DNA of 64,000 nt from Streptomyces litmocidini (GCF_014649755.1 NZ_BMTQ01000022.1:46112-110111), one strand, 5' to 3'. Positions 23,136 through 32,047 are shown, counted from the first letter of the stretch. A program made the numbers and translations. The notes: generated by a model not told the origin, from the letters alone.

Positions 23136-24365
23136 TCAGACCAGGGCGCGGCCCAGCAGGTAGACGGCGGGCGCGGCGGCGGTGAGCGGCAGCGCGACGC
23201 CCGCGGTCATGTGGACGAAGCGCGACGGGTAGTCGTAGGCGGCCGCCCGCAGGCCCACCAGCGCGCAGACCCCGGCGCCGAGGCCGAGCAGCGCCCCGGA
23301 GGTGCCCAGGCCGGTGAGGCCGCCGGCCGCGATCCCGGCGCCCGCCGAGGCGAGCAGGGCGGCAATCGGGGAGACCGGTCCGGGCAGCGGGAGCGCCCGG
23401 GCGAGGACGGCGGCGGCGACCGCGACCCCGCCGACGACCACGGCGTCCGGCGCGGCACCGAGGTGTCCGGTGGCGACGACGGTCAGGGCGGCGGAGGCGA
23501 GGGTGGCCATCAGGCCGTACATGCGCTCGTCGGGGTCGGCGTGGCTGCGCAGCTGGAGGACGAGGCAGAGCAGCACCCAGACGCCGAGGGTGCCCAGGAT
23601 CGCGGCGGCCGCGTGCTCCCGGCCGGTGGCGAGCAGGGCGGCGTCGGCGACGAGGCCGCCGAGGAAGGCGAGGGCGATGCCCTGCCGGGCGGGCCACATG
23701 CCGTTGAGCCGGAACCAGCCGGCGGCGGTGAGGCCCTGGAGCAGGACGAGGGGGACGAGGAGCCCGTACGGGCCGAGGGCGGCGCCCCCCGCGAGCAGCA
23801 GGCCGAGGACGGCGGTGAGGGCGGCGGGCCGCATGCCGGGGTCGATGATCGGCGAGCGGCCCTCGGCGCGGGCGCGCTGGGCGTCGGTGAGGCGGGTGTG
23901 CCCGGAGGTGGTGGGCGAGGAGTAGGCGGGCCCGGCGTCGGCCGCGGGGGCGGTCGCCACGGGGTCTGCCGCCGGCGCGGGCTCGGCGAAGGCCGCCGGC
24001 GCGGGCTCGGCCACGGGCTCCGCGTAGTACGCGGCGGGGCTCCCCTGCGACGGGTACTGCTCGTACGGCTGGGGCTGCTGCGGGTACGGCTGCCGCCCGT
24101 ACGGCTCCGGCGTCCCGTGGCCCGCGGGGTCCTGGTGCTGCGGCAGCGGTGCGGCCTGCGACTGGAAAGGGGTCCCGGGGGTCTGCCCCTGTGCCTGCGC
24201 CCGGGCCCGGTCGGCCTGGATCCGGTCGTACGAGACGGCCGGCTGGTACGTGGTGTCCCAGGTCTGGCCCTCCCACGTCTGGGTGACCTCCGCGGGGTTC
24301 CGCGGCCCGTTCGCGTCGGCGTACGGGTCGTGCTGCTGCCCGCCGTAGTAGTGGTCGTTGCTCAT
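23136..24365 (-). CDS. Polytopic membrane protein with disordered proline/glutamine-rich N-terminus
   Basis: 409 residues. Residues 1-150 are low-complexity (repeats of Y-P/Q-Q, such as QPYPQQPQPYEQYPSQ). The rest has about nine hydrophobic segments of alanine/leucine/glycine type. I do not recognise a transporter family; such proteins are common in Streptomyces. The start ATG at 24365 lies 11 bp after the MoaD-like stop codon, so translation is probably coupled. Confidence 0.7.
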   Translation of the reverse strand: MSNDHYYGGQQHDPYADANGPRNPAEVTQTWEGQTWDTTYQPAVSYDRIQADRARAQAQGQTPGTPFQSQAAPLPQHQDPAGHGTPEPYGRQPYPQQPQPYEQYPSQGSPAAYYAEPVAEPAPAAFAEPAPAADPVATAPAADAGPAYSSPTTSGHTRLTDAQRARAEGRSPIIDPGMRPAALTAVLGLLLAGGAALGPYGLLVPLVLLQGLTAAGWFRLNGMWPARQGIALAFLGGLVADAALLATGREHAAAAILGTLGVWVLLCLVLQLRSHADPDERMYGLMATLASAALTVVATGHLGAAPDAVVVGGVAVAAAVLARALPLPGPVSPIAALLASAGAGIAAGGLTGLGTSGALLGLGAGVCALVGLRAAAYDYPSRFVHMTAGVALPLTAAAPAVYLLGRALV

Positions 24366-24376
24366 TGCTCTGGGGT

Positions 24377-24631
24377 TCACCCTCCTGCGAACGGGGGGAG
24401 CACCTCGACCGTGCCGCCCTCGGCAAGCCGTACCGTCTCATGGCTCCGGGTCCCGACGGGGTCTCCGTCGACCAGGAACGAGCACCGCTCGAGGACCTGG
24501 ACGAGTTCGCCCGGGTGCTGCGCGCGGGCCGCGTCGAGGGCCTCGGCCAGGGTCTCGGCGGTGTACGGCTCCTCGGCGACACCGGCGGCGGCCTTGGCCG
24601 CGGCCCAGTAGCGGATGGTTCCCGCTGCCAT
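24377..24631 (-). CDS. MoaD/ThiS-like ubiquitin-fold sulfur carrier
   Basis: 84 residues from the ATG at 24631, which has GGGAG nine bases upstream. The beta-grasp fold is followed by the required C-terminal Gly-Gly (VEVLPPFAGG), which is thiocarboxylated in MoaD (molybdopterin synthase small subunit) and ThiS. No MoaE, MoeB or CysM-like partner is in the window, so the pathway (molybdopterin or a related carrier) is unclear. Confidence 0.82.
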   Translation of the reverse strand: MAAGTIRYWAAAKAAAGVAEEPYTAETLAEALDAARAQHPGELVQVLERCSFLVDGDPVGTRSHETVRLAEGGTVEVLPPFAGG

Positions 24632-24676
24632 AGCGGCGCTCCCTTCGTTCGTGTGCGCGCCGCTCCCCATGATGGG

Positions 24677-25495
24677 CTATGCGCGCGTGAGCCAGTCCCC
24701 CAGCCGGGCGAGCAGCTTCTCGTCGGCCGCGTTCTCGGCGTGTCCCATGCCCCGCTCCACCCAGAGCTCCGCGTCGCCCGCGGCGGCCAGCATGCGCGGG
24801 TGGTCGAGCGGGAAGTACGCGTCGCGGTCGCCGTGCACGATCAGCAGGGGGGTCGGCGCGATCAGCGGCACCGCCTCCACGGGGGACAGGGGCACGGGGT
24901 CCCAGGCCCTGCTGTCGATCCGGGTACCGAAGCCGTACCGCCCGACGAGGCGGCCCGCGGGCCGGGTGACCACCCAGTGGAGGCGGCGCATCGGGGCCGT
25001 GCCCCGGTAGTACCAGCGGGCGGGCGCGGACACGGCGGCCACCGCGTCGGCGCGGCTCTCCGTCCCCCGCTCCAGGGCCGCGTGGCGCAGGACCACGGAG
25101 CCGCCCATGGAGAAGCCGAGCGTCACCACGCGCGCGTGGCCGAGCCCACGGGCCCAGCGGACGGCGGCGGACAGGTCCAGGACCTCCCGGTCGCCGACGG
25201 TGGAGCGGCCACCCGAACGGCCGTGTCCGCGGAAGGAGAAGGTGACGACGGCCGCGCCGCGCTCCGCGAGGACGCCGGCGGCGCGCCGGACGGCGGGCCG
25301 GTCGGCCGACCCGGTGAAGCCGTGGGCGAGGACCACGGCCGTATCGGTGACACTTGCCCGTGAGGGTTCGTAAACCGCCTCGATCCGGACACCGTCATCG
25401 GTGCGCAGCATCGCGCGCCGGGGCGTCCGGGGATGGACGGAAGTGAGCGAGGAAACATCCACCATGTGAAATCGGCCCTCTGCCTCGGAACTCAT
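24677..25495 (-). CDS. Alpha/beta-hydrolase (serine hydrolase, lysophospholipase-like)
   Basis: 272 residues. The oxyanion region AVVLAHGFTGSADRP, nucleophile elbow TLGFSMGGSVV (Ser), acid in HGDRDAYFP and catalytic His in GMGHAENAADE are all present. It cuts an ester or peptide-like bond; the substrate is unknown. Two ATG starts are in frame, at 25495 and 25465; the second has a modest GAGG site. It is divergent from glnR across a 160-bp spacer. Confidence 0.85.
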   Translation of the reverse strand: MSSEAEGRFHMVDVSSLTSVHPRTPRRAMLRTDDGVRIEAVYEPSRASVTDTAVVLAHGFTGSADRPAVRRAAGVLAERGAAVVTFSFRGHGRSGGRSTVGDREVLDLSAAVRWARGLGHARVVTLGFSMGGSVVLRHAALERGTESRADAVAAVSAPARWYYRGTAPMRRLHWVVTRPAGRLVGRYGFGTRIDSRAWDPVPLSPVEAVPLIAPTPLLIVHGDRDAYFPLDHPRMLAAAGDAELWVERGMGHAENAADEKLLARLGDWLTRA

Positions 25496-25658
25496 GTGGG
25501 CTATTCTGCTTGCCAGAGGATCCGGGCAACGCAGCCCCCGGGTCCTTTTGTGTTTTCCGACCGTTGTTACGGATGGATGAACAAAAGCTCTCGGGGCGCG
25601 AGAGCCACACGTGAGCACACGTAGACGTCCTCGCAGGGACCGAGGAGGAACCGACGTC

Positions 25659-25718
25659 ATGGACGAGCGAACGACGCACCACGGACCGAAGACGACCTGG
25701 GCAGGTGGCGCGCGATGA
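25659..25718 (+). CDS. 19-residue leader ORF coupled to glnR
   Basis: ATG at 25659 behind the strong ribosome binding site GAGGAGG; the stop TGA at 25716-25718 overlaps the glnR ATG in ATGA. The peptide is MDERTTHHGPKTTWAGGAR. The glnR start has no good ribosome binding site of its own, so glnR translation probably depends on reading this ORF. It has no run of regulatory codons; two histidines are adjacent. Confidence 0.6.
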   Translation: MDERTTHHGPKTTWAGGAR

Positions 25719-26524
25719 GTTCTCTGCTGCTCCTGACGAACGCCCTCCAGCCGTCGACCGAGGTGCTCCCCGCACTCGGCCTGCTGCTGCACAACGTACG
25801 CGTGGCCCCCGCGGAGGGGCCCGCGCTCGTGGACACCCCCGGCGCGGACGTGATCCTCGTCGACGGCCGGCGCGACCTCCCGCAGGTGCGCTCGCTCTGC
25901 CAGCTGCTGCGCTCCACCGGGCCCGGCTGTCCGCTGATCCTGGTCGTCACGGAGGGCGGTCTCGCGGCCGTCACCGCCGACTGGGGCATCGACGACGTCC
26001 TCCTCGACACGGCGGGCCCCGCCGAGGTCGAGGCGCGCCTCCGGCTCGCGATGGGCCGCCAGCAGATCGTCTCCGACGACTCCCCCATGGAGATCCGCAA
26101 CGGCGACCTGTCGGTCGACGAGGCGACGTACAGCGCGAAGCTCAAGGGGCGGGTCCTGGACCTGACCTTCAAGGAGTTCGAGCTGCTCAAGTACCTGGCC
26201 CAGCATCCGGGCCGGGTCTTCACGCGCGCCCAGCTCCTCCAGGAGGTGTGGGGGTACGACTACTTCGGCGGCACCCGTACGGTCGACGTCCACGTGCGAC
26301 GGCTGCGGGCCAAGCTCGGCCCCGAGCACGAGTCGCTCATCGGCACCGTCCGGAACGTCGGCTACCGCTTCGTCACGCCCGAGAAGGTGGAACGGGCGGC
26401 GGAGGAGGCCCGCGCCAAGGAGGGGACCCGGGCGGGCGGCCGGGTCAAGGGCGCCACGGAGGACATCACCCTCGCGGAGGACAGGAACGTGGCGGATGCC
26501 ACAGTGCGACCTGCCGGTAGGTAG
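25715..26524 (+). CDS. glnR: GlnR, global nitrogen regulator (orphan OmpR-type)
   Basis: 269 residues. The receiver-like N-terminus (SSLLLLTNALQPSTEVLPAL) keeps Asp50 (VILVDGRRD) but lacks the acidic pair that completes a phosphorylation pocket; actinobacterial GlnR is not controlled by a standard kinase. The winged helix (about 130-230) has DLTFKEFELLKYLAQHPGRV and VDVHVRRLRAKLGPEHESLI. It activates glnA, amtB-glnK-glnD and represses gdhA by family knowledge. The C-terminal 40 residues are low-complexity. It starts inside the leader ORF stop, and the LacI gene follows by 24 bp. Confidence 0.95.
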   Translation: MSSLLLLTNALQPSTEVLPALGLLLHNVRVAPAEGPALVDTPGADVILVDGRRDLPQVRSLCQLLRSTGPGCPLILVVTEGGLAAVTADWGIDDVLLDTAGPAEVEARLRLAMGRQQIVSDDSPMEIRNGDLSVDEATYSAKLKGRVLDLTFKEFELLKYLAQHPGRVFTRAQLLQEVWGYDYFGGTRTVDVHVRRLRAKLGPEHESLIGTVRNVGYRFVTPEKVERAAEEARAKEGTRAGGRVKGATEDITLAEDRNVADATVRPAGR

Positions 26525-26548
26525 GTCCCCCCGCGTAGACTGCCGCGC

Positions 26549-27574
26549 GTGGCCAAGGTGACGCGGGATGACGTAGCTCGACTGGCAGGTACTTCTACCG
26601 CGGTCGTGAGCTACGTCATCAACAACGGACCCCGGCCGGTCGCCCCGGCCACGCGCGAGCGTGTCCTCGCCGCCATCAAGGAACTGGGCTACCGGCCCGA
26701 CCGGGTGGCCCAGGCGATGGCCTCGCGGCGCACCGACCTCATAGGCATGATCGTCCCGGACGCGCGGCAGCCGTTCTTCGCCGAGATGGCGCACGCGGTC
26801 GAGCAGGCCGCCGCCGAGCGCGGGAAGATGGTCCTCGTCGGCAACTCCGACTACCGGACCGAGCGCGAGGTCCACTACCTGCGGGCCTTCCTCGGGATGC
26901 GGGTCTCCGGACTGATCCTGGTCAGCCAGGGCATGAGCGAGCAGGCCGCGAGCGAGATCGAGGCCTGGGACGCGCGCGTGGTGCTGCTGCACGAGCGGCC
27001 CGAGGCGATCGACGACGTGGCCGTCGTGACCGACGACATCGGCGGCGCCCAGCTCGCCACCCGGCACCTCCTGGAGCACGGCCACCCGTACGTGGCGTGC
27101 CTCGGCGGCGTCCCCAACACCCCGGCCGTCGGCGACCCGGTCGCCGACCACGTCGAGGGCTGGCGGCGCGCCATGCTGGAGGCGGGCCGCCCGACCGAGG
27201 GCCGGCTCTTCGAGGCCCCGTACAACCGGTACGACGCCTACCAGGTCGCCCTGAAGCTGCTCGCCGGCCCCGACAGGCCGCCGGCCATCTTCTGCTCCAC
27301 CGACGACCAGGCCTTCGGCGTCCTGCGGGCCGCCCGCGAGCTGCGCATCGAGGTGCCGACGGAGCTGGCGGTCGCAGGCTTCGACGACGTGAAGGAGGCG
27401 GCGCTCACCGACCCGCCGCTGACCACGATCTCCTCGGACCGCCCCGCGATGGCCCGGGCGGCCGTGGACCTGGTCCTCGACGACTCGGTCCGCGTGTCCG
27501 GCTCGCGCCGGGAGCGCGTGAAGCTCTTCCCGTCGGCCCTGGTCGTCCGCCGCTCCTGCGGCTGCCACGAGTAG
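26549..27574 (+). CDS. LacI-family transcriptional regulator
   Basis: 341 residues. The N-terminal HTH (VTRDDVARLAGTSTAVVSYV) with hinge helix region is followed by a periplasmic-binding-type effector domain. The effector is likely a sugar or nucleoside, but no metabolic operon is adjacent. The GTG start is seven bases after TAGACT, so a leaderless transcript from its own promoter in the 24-bp gap after glnR is likely. Confidence 0.9.
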   Translation: MAKVTRDDVARLAGTSTAVVSYVINNGPRPVAPATRERVLAAIKELGYRPDRVAQAMASRRTDLIGMIVPDARQPFFAEMAHAVEQAAAERGKMVLVGNSDYRTEREVHYLRAFLGMRVSGLILVSQGMSEQAASEIEAWDARVVLLHERPEAIDDVAVVTDDIGGAQLATRHLLEHGHPYVACLGGVPNTPAVGDPVADHVEGWRRAMLEAGRPTEGRLFEAPYNRYDAYQVALKLLAGPDRPPAIFCSTDDQAFGVLRAARELRIEVPTELAVAGFDDVKEAALTDPPLTTISSDRPAMARAAVDLVLDDSVRVSGSRRERVKLFPSALVVRRSCGCHE

Positions 27575-27630
27575 GGACCCCCGGGACCCGCCTCCCCGCG
27601 GGGCCGCCTTTACATCGGGCATACAGGCTT

Positions 27631-27668
27631 CTGTCGGGCTTCTCAGCCGCTCCTCAGACGGTTCTCAT
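27631..27668 (+). promoter_or_regulatory. Direct repeats of CTCAG at 11-bp period, candidate MprA-like boxes
   Basis: CTCAG at 27642 and 27653, CTCAT at 27664, and the weaker CTGTC at 27631 are spaced exactly 11 bp, one helical turn, as OmpR/PhoB-type dimers bind. They lie 25-60 bp upstream of the htrA-like gene, whose operon ends with such a regulator and its kinase. Confidence 0.6.
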
Positions 27669-27691
27669 GTACGGCTCCGAGAGTCGTGGTC

Positions 27692-28780
27692 ATGACGGAC
27701 TTCCAGGAGCAGCAGCCGCAGCAGCCGCACTACCCGCCGAGGCCGCCGTACGAGCCGACGCGGCCGGCGCAGGGGCCGTACGAGCCGACGCGGCCGATCG
27801 CCACCGAGCCGGGCACCACGATCTGGCCCTCGGGCGGCCACGTGCCGCCGCCGGTGGACCCGCCCCTCGCCGCCGCCCCCGCTCCGGCCCCCTCGCCGCG
27901 CCGCCGCGCCAGGCGCGGGGCCGGACTCATGGCGGCCGTGGCCATCGCGGCCGCGGCGGTCGGCGGCGGCACGGCGACGCTGGTGCAGCAGCTCACCTCC
28001 GACTCCCCGGCGCGCGCGTCGGCCCCCGTCGTGAGCGGTGCCAACGTCTCCACCGGCACCAAGGGCACGGTCGCCGGGGTCGCCGAGGCCGTCTCCCCCT
28101 CCATCGTGGAGATCTCCGCGACCTCGAACTCCGGCAAGTCCACCGGCTCGGGCGTGATCATCACCTCCGACGGCGAGATCGTCACCAACAACCACGTGGT
28201 CTCCGGCGCCTCCTCCGTCACCGTCCAGCTCAGCGACGGCAAGACGTACGGGGCCGAGGTCGTCGGCACGGACCCCGACAAGGACCTCGCCCTGATCAAG
28301 CTCGAGGGCGCCTCCGGGCTCAGGGCCGCCACGCTCGGCGACTCCTCGAAGATCAGGGTCGGCGACGAGGTCGTCGCGATCGGCTCCCCGGAGGGCCTGA
28401 CCGGCACCGTCACCAGCGGCATCGTCTCCGCGCTCGACCGGGACGTGACCGTCGCCAAGGACGACGGCGGCCAGGACCAGCAGCAGGGGGACCCGCGGCA
28501 GGGCTGGCCGTTCGAGTTCGGCGGGCAGCAGTTCAACGGCGACACCGGCTCGTCGAAGACCACGTACAAGGCGATCCAGACCGACGCCTCGCTCAATCCG
28601 GGGAATTCCGGCGGCGCGTTGATCAATATGAACGGCGAGATCGTCGGAATCAATTCGGCCATGTATGCGCCCAGCTCTTCGGGCGGCTCCACCGCCGGAA
28701 GCGTCGGCCTCGGATTCGCGATCCCGATCGACACGGTGAAGGCCGACCTGGACGGCCTCCGCTCGGGCGGTGGCAACTGA
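27692..28780 (+). CDS. HtrA/DegP-type serine protease without PDZ domain
   Basis: 362 residues from the ATG at 27692 (an in-frame GTG lies at 27686). The N-terminal 70 residues are a cytoplasmic proline/glutamine-rich tail (QQPQQPHYPPRPP). One membrane helix follows (about 80-98), then a trypsin-like domain with the triad His (NNHVVSGA), Asp (DKDLALIKL) and Ser (NPGNSGGAL). The protein ends about 45 residues after the catalytic serine, so no PDZ domain is present, unlike most HtrA proteins. It precedes a two-component system in the manner of mycobacterial pepD-mprAB. Confidence 0.88.
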   Translation: MTDFQEQQPQQPHYPPRPPYEPTRPAQGPYEPTRPIATEPGTTIWPSGGHVPPPVDPPLAAAPAPAPSPRRRARRGAGLMAAVAIAAAAVGGGTATLVQQLTSDSPARASAPVVSGANVSTGTKGTVAGVAEAVSPSIVEISATSNSGKSTGSGVIITSDGEIVTNNHVVSGASSVTVQLSDGKTYGAEVVGTDPDKDLALIKLEGASGLRAATLGDSSKIRVGDEVVAIGSPEGLTGTVTSGIVSALDRDVTVAKDDGGQDQQQGDPRQGWPFEFGGQQFNGDTGSSKTTYKAIQTDASLNPGNSGGALINMNGEIVGINSAMYAPSSSGGSTAGSVGLGFAIPIDTVKADLDGLRSGGGN

Positions 28781-28800
28781 GCACGTGGGACGCTGATTCC

Positions 28801-29541
28801 ATGACGGGACAGCCCTTGCCGGGACAGCAGAACGAAGCCGAGCGCATCCTCGTCGTCGACGACGAGCCCGCCGTGCGGGAGGCCCTGCGCCGCAGCCTCG
28901 CCTTCGAGGGGTACGCGACGAAGGACGCCGTCGACGGGCTCGACGCGCTCGCCGCGATGGAGTCGTACGCCCCCGATCTCGTCGTCCTCGACGTCCAGAT
29001 GCCCCGCATGGACGGTCTGACGGCGGCCCGCCGGATCCGGGCCGCCGGCTCGACCGTGCCGATCCTGATGCTCACCGCCCGCGACACGGTCGGCGACCGG
29101 GTCACCGGCCTCGACGCCGGCGCGGACGACTACCTGGTGAAGCCCTTCGAGCTGGACGAGCTGTTCGCCCGCATCCGGGCGCTGCTCCGCCGCAGCTCCT
29201 ACGCCTCGGCGTCGGCCGCCCCCGCCGAGGACGACGTGCTGGCCTTCGAGGACCTGCGGATGAACCTGGCCACGCGCGAGGTGACCCGGGGCGGGCGGAC
29301 CGTGGAGCTGACGCGGACCGAGTTCACGCTCCTGGAGATGTTCCTGGCGCACCCGCGCCAGGTCCTGACCCGGGAGCAGATCCTGAAGGCCGTGTGGGGC
29401 TTCGACTTCGAGCCCAGTTCCAACTCGCTGGACGTGTACGTGATGTATCTGCGGCGCAAGACCGAGGCCGGCGGCGAGCCGCGCCTCGTCCACACCGTAC
29501 GGGGCGTGGGCTACGCGCTGCGCGGAGGAGGCGGGGAGTGA
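28801..29541 (+). CDS. OmpR-family response regulator, MprA-like
   Basis: 246 residues. Receiver domain with acidic pair (VVDDEP) and phospho-acceptor Asp64 (VVLDVQMPRMDG), Thr/Ser and Lys in TARD and VKPFE. The winged helix has RTEFTLLEMFLAHPRQVLTR and SNSLDVYVMYLRRKTEAGG. It follows the protease by 20 bp and overlaps the kinase gene by GTGA. By analogy with MprA it should bind the 11-bp repeats upstream of the protease gene and respond to envelope stress (inference). Confidence 0.9.
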   Translation: MTGQPLPGQQNEAERILVVDDEPAVREALRRSLAFEGYATKDAVDGLDALAAMESYAPDLVVLDVQMPRMDGLTAARRIRAAGSTVPILMLTARDTVGDRVTGLDAGADDYLVKPFELDELFARIRALLRRSSYASASAAPAEDDVLAFEDLRMNLATREVTRGGRTVELTRTEFTLLEMFLAHPRQVLTREQILKAVWGFDFEPSSNSLDVYVMYLRRKTEAGGEPRLVHTVRGVGYALRGGGGE

Positions 29542-30941
29542 CGGGCCCCCTGAGGAACCCGTCGGCCTGGTTCCGCTCGCGGCCGCTGCGCTCGCGGCTC
29601 GCGCTGCTCACCGCGGCCGCGGTGGCGTTCGCGGTGGCGGCCGTCTCGCTGGCCTGCTGGTTCGTGACGCGGGCGCAGCTGGAGAACGAACTGGACTCCT
29701 CGCTGCGCAGCACCCGCCTGGACGCGAACGGCGTGAACAGGCTGCTCGCGATGTGCCGGGAGGGCACGACACCGCCGCCGGTGGGCGGCTCGTACACGGT
29801 GCAGGTCATCCTCGCCGACGGCGGCGTGTGCACCTCCGGCGAGGCCGCGATCCCCGCCGGGGCCGGCGACCTCGCGGTGGCGCGCGGGCAGCTGGACGGC
29901 GTCCTGCACACGGTGAAGGACGACGCCGGCCGCGAGATGCGGGTCTACACCTACCCGCAGGACGGCCCCGTCGGGCTCGCCGTGTCCGTCGCCCGCCCCC
30001 TCTCCGAGATCGACAACTCGATGTCCACGCTCCGCTGGGTGCTGCTCCTGGTCTCCGGGATCGGCGTCGTCGGCGCGGGCGCGGCCGGCCTGTGGGTCGC
30101 GCGGACCGGGCTCGAACCGGTGAACCGGCTGACCGACGCGGTGGAGCACGTCGCCGCGACCGAGGACCTGACCGTCCGCATCCCGGTGGAGGGCGAGGAC
30201 GAGATCGCCCGCCTGTCGCGGTCGTTCAACGCGATGACGGCGGCGCTCGCGAGCTCCCGGGACCGGCAGGCGCAGCTCATCGCGGACGCCGGCCACGAAC
30301 TCCGCACGCCCCTCACGTCCCTCCGTACGAACGTCGAACTGCTCGCGCGCAGCGAGGAGACCGGCCGGGCGATCCCGCCGGACGACCGGCGGGCCCTGAT
30401 GGCCTCGGTGAAGGCGCAGATGACGGAGCTGGCCGCGCTGATCGGCGACCTCCAGGAGCTGGCCCGCCCGGACGCGGTGCAGCCGGGCCCCCTCGAAGTG
30501 GTGCCGCTGCACGCGATCCTGCGGACGGCCCTGGACCGGGCGCGGCTGCGCGGCCCGGAGCTGACCTTCGTCACGGACCTCGCGCCCTGGTACGTACGGG
30601 CCGAGGCACCGGCCCTCGAACGGGCCCTCGTGAACGTCCTGGACAACGCGGTGAAGTTCTCGCCGCCCCGGGGCACGGTCGAGGTGGCCCTGATGCGGGG
30701 CGAGCTGACCGTCCGCGACCACGGCCCCGGCATCGCCCCGGACGAGCTCCCGCACGTCTTCGACCGCTTCTGGCGCTCCCCGTCGGCCCGCAGCCTGCCG
30801 GGCTCGGGCCTGGGCCTGTCGATCGTCGCGCGTACGGTCGGGCAGGCGGGCGGCACGGTGTCCCTGGAACCGGCGGAGGGCGGCGGCACGGTGGCGAGAC
30901 TGCGCCTCCCGGGGGCACCGACACCGCCGCCGGAGCTGTGA
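29538..30941 (+). CDS. Sensor histidine kinase, MprB-like
   Basis: 467 residues from a GTG start. Two membrane helices (about 22-43 and 162-185) flank an extracytoplasmic domain of about 115 residues. Then come a HAMP linker, the phospho-acceptor H box DAGHELRTPLTSLRTN, N box LDNAVKFS and G boxes DHGPGIAPDELPHVFDRFW and GSGLGLSIV. It is the cognate kinase of the preceding regulator (4-base overlap). Confidence 0.9.
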   Translation: MTGPLRNPSAWFRSRPLRSRLALLTAAAVAFAVAAVSLACWFVTRAQLENELDSSLRSTRLDANGVNRLLAMCREGTTPPPVGGSYTVQVILADGGVCTSGEAAIPAGAGDLAVARGQLDGVLHTVKDDAGREMRVYTYPQDGPVGLAVSVARPLSEIDNSMSTLRWVLLLVSGIGVVGAGAAGLWVARTGLEPVNRLTDAVEHVAATEDLTVRIPVEGEDEIARLSRSFNAMTAALASSRDRQAQLIADAGHELRTPLTSLRTNVELLARSEETGRAIPPDDRRALMASVKAQMTELAALIGDLQELARPDAVQPGPLEVVPLHAILRTALDRARLRGPELTFVTDLAPWYVRAEAPALERALVNVLDNAVKFSPPRGTVEVALMRGELTVRDHGPGIAPDELPHVFDRFWRSPSARSLPGSGLGLSIVARTVGQAGGTVSLEPAEGGGTVARLRLPGAPTPPPEL

Positions 30942-31022
30942 GGGCCGGCTCTCCGCGGAGACCGGCCCCGGGGACGGCCACGGCCTGGACCCCGGCGGCA
31001 CGGTCGCGCGCGAGGCGCCGCG

Positions 31023-31877
31023 CTAGTTGTGCCGGAGCAGCGCCTCCACCAGCCCCGCCCTGGTGGCGGGGAAGTCCAGGGGCACGATCCCGAGGCCGAC
31101 GCGGCCGGCCAGTTCGGAGCCGTCCAGGAAGCCGTGGACCCACGGGTTGAGCCGGTCGGAGTTCCAGCGGGGCGGCAGGTAGGCGGAGGTGCTGACGAAG
31201 TTCACGTAGAGCCGGCCGGGCTGGGCGACGGCGGCGCGGAACTGTGCCTGGATCTTGGGGTACTTGGCGTCGGGCAGGGCGTTCCAGTCGTCCTGGACGG
31301 AGAAGACGGCCGGGTCGGCCCACCTCAGCCCGGGGAGCCCTCCGTTGTCGGCGAGGAGCACGACCCGGCCGCGCGCCTCGCCGAGGAGGGGCAGGGCGTC
31401 CCCGATCCGGAAGAGGGGGCGCCAGCCGCGCCGGTCGAGGTAGTCGTCGAAGACGGCCCGGAAGGTGGCGTCGGACTCCTCGGAGTACTCCTGTTTGACC
31501 CGCATGAGGACGGTCTCGGAGGGGTGTGCGGCGAGGAAGTCCCGGCAGGCGACGAGGACGTCGCCGAACATCATGTTCTGGTAGGAGGCGCCGTGGTGGA
31601 TGGCGAAGGAACCACTGGTCACCCGGCACCGCACGTCCAGGAACCGGACACCGCTGTCCAGCTGCTGGGCGATGGTGGTGTTCTGGCACTCGCTCCAGGG
31701 CCCGCCGTACCGGGCACCGGAGTCGTGCGTGCCGGGGATGGTGAGCCGTCGCAGATCGGTCCCGTCCCCGTGTGCCCCCATCCACGCGCGCGTGTCCACG
31801 GCGAAGGCGCTGGGCGCCCCGACGAACAGCGCGGCTCCGGCCCCCAGGGCCCCCATGAGTAAGCGTCGTCGCTCCAT
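31023..31877 (-). CDS. Secreted phosphatidylinositol-specific phospholipase C X-domain protein
   Basis: 284 residues. Twin-arginine-like signal RRRLLMGALGAGAALFVG. The PI-PLC X-domain has the two catalytic histidines in IPGTHDS and IHHGA, and the pattern GVRFLDVRC. Bacterial PI-PLC enzymes cleave inositol phospholipids or GPI anchors to a cyclic phosphate. No Ca2+-binding loop can be called. It is transcribed away from the repeat region on its right. Confidence 0.85.
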   Translation of the reverse strand: MERRRLLMGALGAGAALFVGAPSAFAVDTRAWMGAHGDGTDLRRLTIPGTHDSGARYGGPWSECQNTTIAQQLDSGVRFLDVRCRVTSGSFAIHHGASYQNMMFGDVLVACRDFLAAHPSETVLMRVKQEYSEESDATFRAVFDDYLDRRGWRPLFRIGDALPLLGEARGRVVLLADNGGLPGLRWADPAVFSVQDDWNALPDAKYPKIQAQFRAAVAQPGRLYVNFVSTSAYLPPRWNSDRLNPWVHGFLDGSELAGRVGLGIVPLDFPATRAGLVEALLRHN

Positions 31878-31979
31878 GACCCGGCACTATGACAGGTCCA
31901 CAACAACACCACCAGGGTGCGTCCCGCCCGGAAGTCACCGGGCAAGGACGACGGCCCGCCTTCCGCGACGGTCCGCCCG

Positions 31980-32047
31980 CCTTCCGCTGCGGCCCGTCTC
32001 CCGCTGCGGCCCGTCTCCCGCTGCGGCCCGTCTCCCGCTGCGGCCCG
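31980..32047. repeat. 17-bp tandem repeat, three exact copies and one degenerate
   Basis: TCTCCCGCTGCGGCCCG is repeated at 31997-32013, 32014-32030 and 32031-32047, with a variant copy at 31980-31996. It lies in the spacer between the PI-PLC gene and the next secreted-protein gene; no gene is seen here. Confidence 0.9.

Noticed and set aside
27097..28800. Fused 814-residue frame ending in the response regulator
   Set aside because: The first two thirds are a shadow of the LacI and protease genes; the regulator begins at the ATG at 28801.
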